8,090 nucleotides of DNA from Actinomycetota bacterium (GTDB lineage: Bacteria > Actinomycetota > Actinomycetes > Actinomycetales > Cellulomonadaceae), in assembly GCA_018898235.1 (NCBI GenBank), contig JAHIJU010000109.1:1-8090 (forward strand), read 5' to 3'. Below are positions 6,215 to 8,090 of this stretch, piece by piece (the first letter of the stretch is position 1; the number at the start of each line of letters is the position of its first letter). The notes under the pieces were generated by a model that was not told the DNA's origin, did not search any database, and saw only the letters and a list, made by a program, of their open reading frames with translations. Both the position numbers and the translations under genes were made by a program.

Positions 6215-6219
6215 CTCCT
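6215..6219 (-). promoter_or_regulatory. Shine-Dalgarno AGGAG of the mannosyltransferase gene
   Basis: On the - strand AGGAG sits 4 bases before the ATG at 6210. It is the clearest ribosome binding site in the window and decides the start against the longer open frame reaching 6474. Confidence 0.7.
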
Positions 6220-6266
6220 GGCGGACGATCCGTGGACCTCGGCCGCGACCCTGCGCGGACCCGGCC

Positions 6267-6272
6267 ACCCTA
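6267..6272 (-). promoter_or_regulatory. Candidate -10 element for the mannosyltransferase gene
   Basis: Read on the - strand the bases are TAGGGT, a TANNNT match, which would start transcription near 6260 and give a leader of about 50 bases containing the AGGAG site. A TCGACT about 15 bases further upstream is a poor, tightly spaced -35. No other TANNNT candidate in the divergent region looked better for this gene. Confidence 0.33.
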
Positions 6273-6323
6273 GGTCCCGAGCGTGTGAGTCGAGCACGCA
6301 CCCCTGGCGGAGCCGGAGCAGCA

Positions 6324-6335
6324 CCCGGGCCCGGG
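6324..6335. repeat. 12-bp perfect palindrome in the divergent intergenic region
   Basis: CCCGGGCCCGGG is self-complementary and lies between the two predicted -10 elements of the divergent mannosyltransferase and transporter genes. It could be an operator half-site pair or simply GC-rich chance; no regulator gene is adjacent. Confidence 0.3.
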
Positions 6336-6409
6336 CCGGATCGCCCGCACCGGCGAGGGACGACGGTCCCGATCCGCGACCCTGGGCCCCCGTCCTCGCC
6401 GATGAGCGG

Positions 6410-6416
6410 TAGACCT
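6410..6416 (+). promoter_or_regulatory. Candidate leaderless -10 element for the MFS transporter gene
   Basis: TAGACC at 6410-6415, followed by T, occupies -12 to -7 relative to the GTG at 6422. The TA pair matches TANNNT, while the conserved last T is one base late. No Shine-Dalgarno precedes this GTG, which suits a leaderless transcript. No -35 match was found. Confidence 0.32.
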
Positions 6417-6421
6417 GACGG

Positions 6422-7744
6422 GTGCCGTCCCTTCCCCGTCCGCGTGCGATGCGGGGCGGCGGCTCCCCTGTCACCCGGCCGGCGGGCGGGGGGTACCTGC
6501 CGGGGCAGGCGGCCTACCGGCGGGTCGTCGTGGGGCTCGGAGCGGGCGGGCTGGCCAACTTCGCGCTGCTGTACTACGTCCAGCCCCTGCTGCCCACGTT
6601 GGCCACCCGCTACGGCGTGCCGGCCGGCACCTCGGCGCAGGCGCTGTCGGTCTCGACCATGGCGATGGCGGTCGCCCTCATCGGCATCGGCCCGCTGTCC
6701 GACGCCGTCGGGCGGGTGAACGTGCTGCGCTGGTCGTTGGCCGTCTCGGGGGCGCTCGGGGTGGTCAGCGCCTTCGTCACGTCGTGGCCCGCGCTGCTGG
6801 TGCTGCGCGGGCTGATGGGCGTCGCGCTGGCCGGGTTGCCCGCCGTCGCACTGGCCTACCTGCGCGAGGAGATCCACCCCAGCGCCCACCCGCAGGCCAA
6901 TGCGACGTACATCGCCGGCACCGCGACCGGCGGGGCGCTCGGCCGCCTGCTGCCCGGTCCGCTCGACGCCTGGGGCGGCTGGACCTTCGCGACCTGCACC
7001 ATCGCCGGGGTGACGCTGGCTGCGGCGCTCGCCGTCACGCTCCTGGTGCCACCCTCGACGGGGTTCACGCCGACCCCGCCGCGGGTGCGCGCCGTGCTCG
7101 GCGGGATGGGGCGGACGGTGCGTGACCCGGTGGTGCTGGCGTTGTGCCTGGTGGGGTTCGCCGGGATGGGGGCGTTCGTCGGGATCTACAACGCCATCGC
7201 GTTCCGGCTGCAGGCCCCGCCGTACCAGCTCGGGCACGCGGCGACGCTCGTGTACCTGGCCTACCCCGTCGGCATCGCGGGGCCGACGGTGGCCCGGCTG
7301 CTCGCCGCAAGGCTCGGCCGATGGCCGGCGACGGTGCTGCTGGTCGCGGGGATGGCGGCCGGAACGCTGGTGGTCGGTGCGGGTCCGCTGCCGCTCGTGA
7401 TGGCCGGTCTCGGACTGCTCACCTTCGCGTTCCTGGGCGCCCACTCGCTGGCCACGGCCTGGGTGGTGGACCGGGCGAGGCGCACCGGGGTGGGCACCGC
7501 GCAGGCCTCGAGCGGGTACCTGCTCGCGTACTACACGGGCAGCGCGGCCATCGGAGTCACGGCGACGCATCTGTGGTCGCAGCACGGGTGGCTGGCGGTG
7601 ACGACGTTGTCGCTGGTCCTGGCCGCGCTCGCGGCGGCCGGGGCGACGCTCGCGGCCCGCGGGGAGCGCCCCGGCCCCGGACGTGGGGGCGAGGGCGCCG
7701 GTGGCGGGACGACCGTCACCGACGCCCTCGTGCCCGAGGGCTGA
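6422..7744 (+). CDS. Major facilitator superfamily (MFS) transporter, YnfM/drug-efflux-like
   Basis: The 440-residue product has twelve hydrophobic segments in the 6+6 MFS pattern (roughly 34-58, 76-96, 102-122, 123-146, 160-180, 187-209, 236-262, 272-295, 301-318, 324-345, 360-382, 390-411) with a longer hydrophilic stretch (210-235) between halves. Motif A after the second helix reads GPLSDAVGR (90-98), keeping the conserved Asp94 and Gly97-Arg98. The first helix LANFALLYYVQPLLPTLA resembles the YnfM branch of proton-driven exporters; the substrate cannot be told. The C-terminal 29 residues are Gly-rich and probably disordered. The GTG at 6422 is chosen because of a possible leaderless -10 just upstream; the ATG at 6449 (10th codon) is an alternative, and residues 1-30 show no conserved sequence, so either is possible. 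The gene is divergent from the mannosyltransferase and convergent, with a 4-base gap, with the carboxylesterase. Confidence 0.9.
   Translation: MPSLPRPRAMRGGGSPVTRPAGGGYLPGQAAYRRVVVGLGAGGLANFALLYYVQPLLPTLATRYGVPAGTSAQALSVSTMAMAVALIGIGPLSDAVGRVNVLRWSLAVSGALGVVSAFVTSWPALLVLRGLMGVALAGLPAVALAYLREEIHPSAHPQANATYIAGTATGGALGRLLPGPLDAWGGWTFATCTIAGVTLAAALAVTLLVPPSTGFTPTPPRVRAVLGGMGRTVRDPVVLALCLVGFAGMGAFVGIYNAIAFRLQAPPYQLGHAATLVYLAYPVGIAGPTVARLLAARLGRWPATVLLVAGMAAGTLVVGAGPLPLVMAGLGLLTFAFLGAHSLATAWVVDRARRTGVGTAQASSGYLLAYYTGSAAIGVTATHLWSQHGWLAVTTLSLVLAALAAAGATLAARGERPGPGRGGEGAGGGTTVTDALVPEG
7724..7741. terminator. Hairpin at the convergent junction of the MFS and carboxylesterase genes
   Basis: GCCCTCG (7724-7730) pairs perfectly with CGAGGGC (7735-7741) around a TGCC loop. 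It covers the last MFS codons, ending directly before the TGA at 7742-7744, and lies 7 bases beyond the stop of the - strand gene. It is therefore well placed to terminate the - strand transcript; for the + strand gene it lies inside the coding end. No T-run. Confidence 0.38.
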
Positions 7745-7748
7745 GCCG

Positions 7749-8090
7749 TCAGGAGAAGCTGAGCACCCGGTCGCCCCAGCCGGCGCGGATGTCGGAGTCC
7801 AGATCGTCGACCACGCTGTCCTGGTGGTCGATGACGAGGGTCGCCCGACGGGTGTGCGGGTCGAACGGCGGCCACAGCACGAGCTCCTCCGATCCGGTCG
7901 GTGCGCCGGTGGTGACGAATGAGCGCCAGCGGGTGACCATCCGGTGCGACACCGCACGGCCGGCCCCGCGCCCGCCGAGCACGAACGTCAGGTCCTTGGA
8001 GTCGGAGTGCAGGTTGCCCCAGACGTAGGGCAGCTCGGTGGCGTGGGTGGCGCCCAGCCGCAGCACCTTGAGCATGGGCGTCGAGTGGTC
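7749..8090 (-). CDS. Type-B carboxylesterase/lipase, C-terminal part, 5' truncated by window edge
   Basis: This is the last 113 residues of an alpha/beta-hydrolase of the carboxylesterase type-B family. The frame stays open to the window edge, so the Met codon at 8075 is internal (DHSTPML reads straight through). The key motif is GATHATELPYVWGN (fragment residues 13-26), in which His16 is the expected catalytic histidine; family members carry it as Gly-Ala-x-His-x-x-Glu-Leu-Pro-Tyr-Val-Phe/Trp-Gly. The C-terminal helix region with VTRWRSFVTTGAPTG and WPPFDP is also typical. The nucleophile Ser and the acid are upstream of the window, so activity cannot be confirmed. Such enzymes (para-nitrobenzyl-esterase type) hydrolyse small carboxylic esters; the substrate is unknown. 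The gene ends 4 bases from the end of the transporter gene. Confidence 0.92.
   Translation of the reverse strand, partial: DHSTPMLKVLRLGATHATELPYVWGNLHSDSKDLTFVLGGRGAGRAVSHRMVTRWRSFVTTGAPTGSEELVLWPPFDPHTRRATLVIDHQDSVVDDLDSDIRAGWGDRVLSFS

Noticed and set aside
4430..7957. A 1175-codon open frame on the - strand across the cyclase, mannosyltransferase, transporter and esterase genes.
   Set aside because: It overlaps four genes with clear family motifs in other frames, and its Arg/Gly/Pro-rich composition is typical of shadow frames in high-GC DNA.

Overview
The window reads as chromosomal DNA from a high-GC actinomycete. GC is very high, codon third positions are mostly G or C, GTG starts are plausible, and the gene families (FadD-type acyl-CoA ligase, secreted SGNH hydrolase, PIG-V-like mannosyltransferase, stand-alone FBP/treble-clef protein) are common in Actinomycetes. 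A Pseudonocardiales-like host is my guess, but nothing here proves it.

Layout. Left arm, all on the + strand: the 3' end of an acyl-CoA ligase (2-712), a secreted SGNH/GDSL hydrolase (803-1867), a short squalene-cyclase-like alpha/alpha-toroid protein (1938-2873), an FBP-type zinc-finger protein related to EF-G-binding proteins (3130-3633), and a membrane-anchored diguanylate cyclase (about 3908-4993). These genes are separated by gaps of 70 to 274 bases, several with terminator-like hairpins, so they look like single-gene units that share a direction rather than one operon. Right arm: a PIG-V-like membrane mannosyltransferase on the - strand (5008-6210), a divergent 12-TM major facilitator transporter on the + strand (6422-7744), and the 3' end of a type-B carboxylesterase on the - strand (7749-8090, running off the window). 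The 211-base region 6211-6421 must carry the divergent promoters.

How they work together. I see no pathway joining these genes. They cover lipid activation, an extracellular esterase, an orphan toroid protein, translation-factor binding, c-di-GMP signalling, cell-envelope glycosylation, efflux and ester hydrolysis. This is ordinary accessory or housekeeping neighbourhood, without mobile elements, RNA genes, CRISPR or phage-like genes.

Most interesting details: the diguanylate cyclase has a catalytic GGEEF but has lost the Arg of the RxxD product-inhibition site; a TANNNT hexamer lies exactly where a leaderless promoter should for the toroid gene (a weaker version precedes the transporter); and perfect inverted repeats span both tight convergent gene junctions (14-base and 4-base gaps). 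I do not see evidence of a previously undescribed system.
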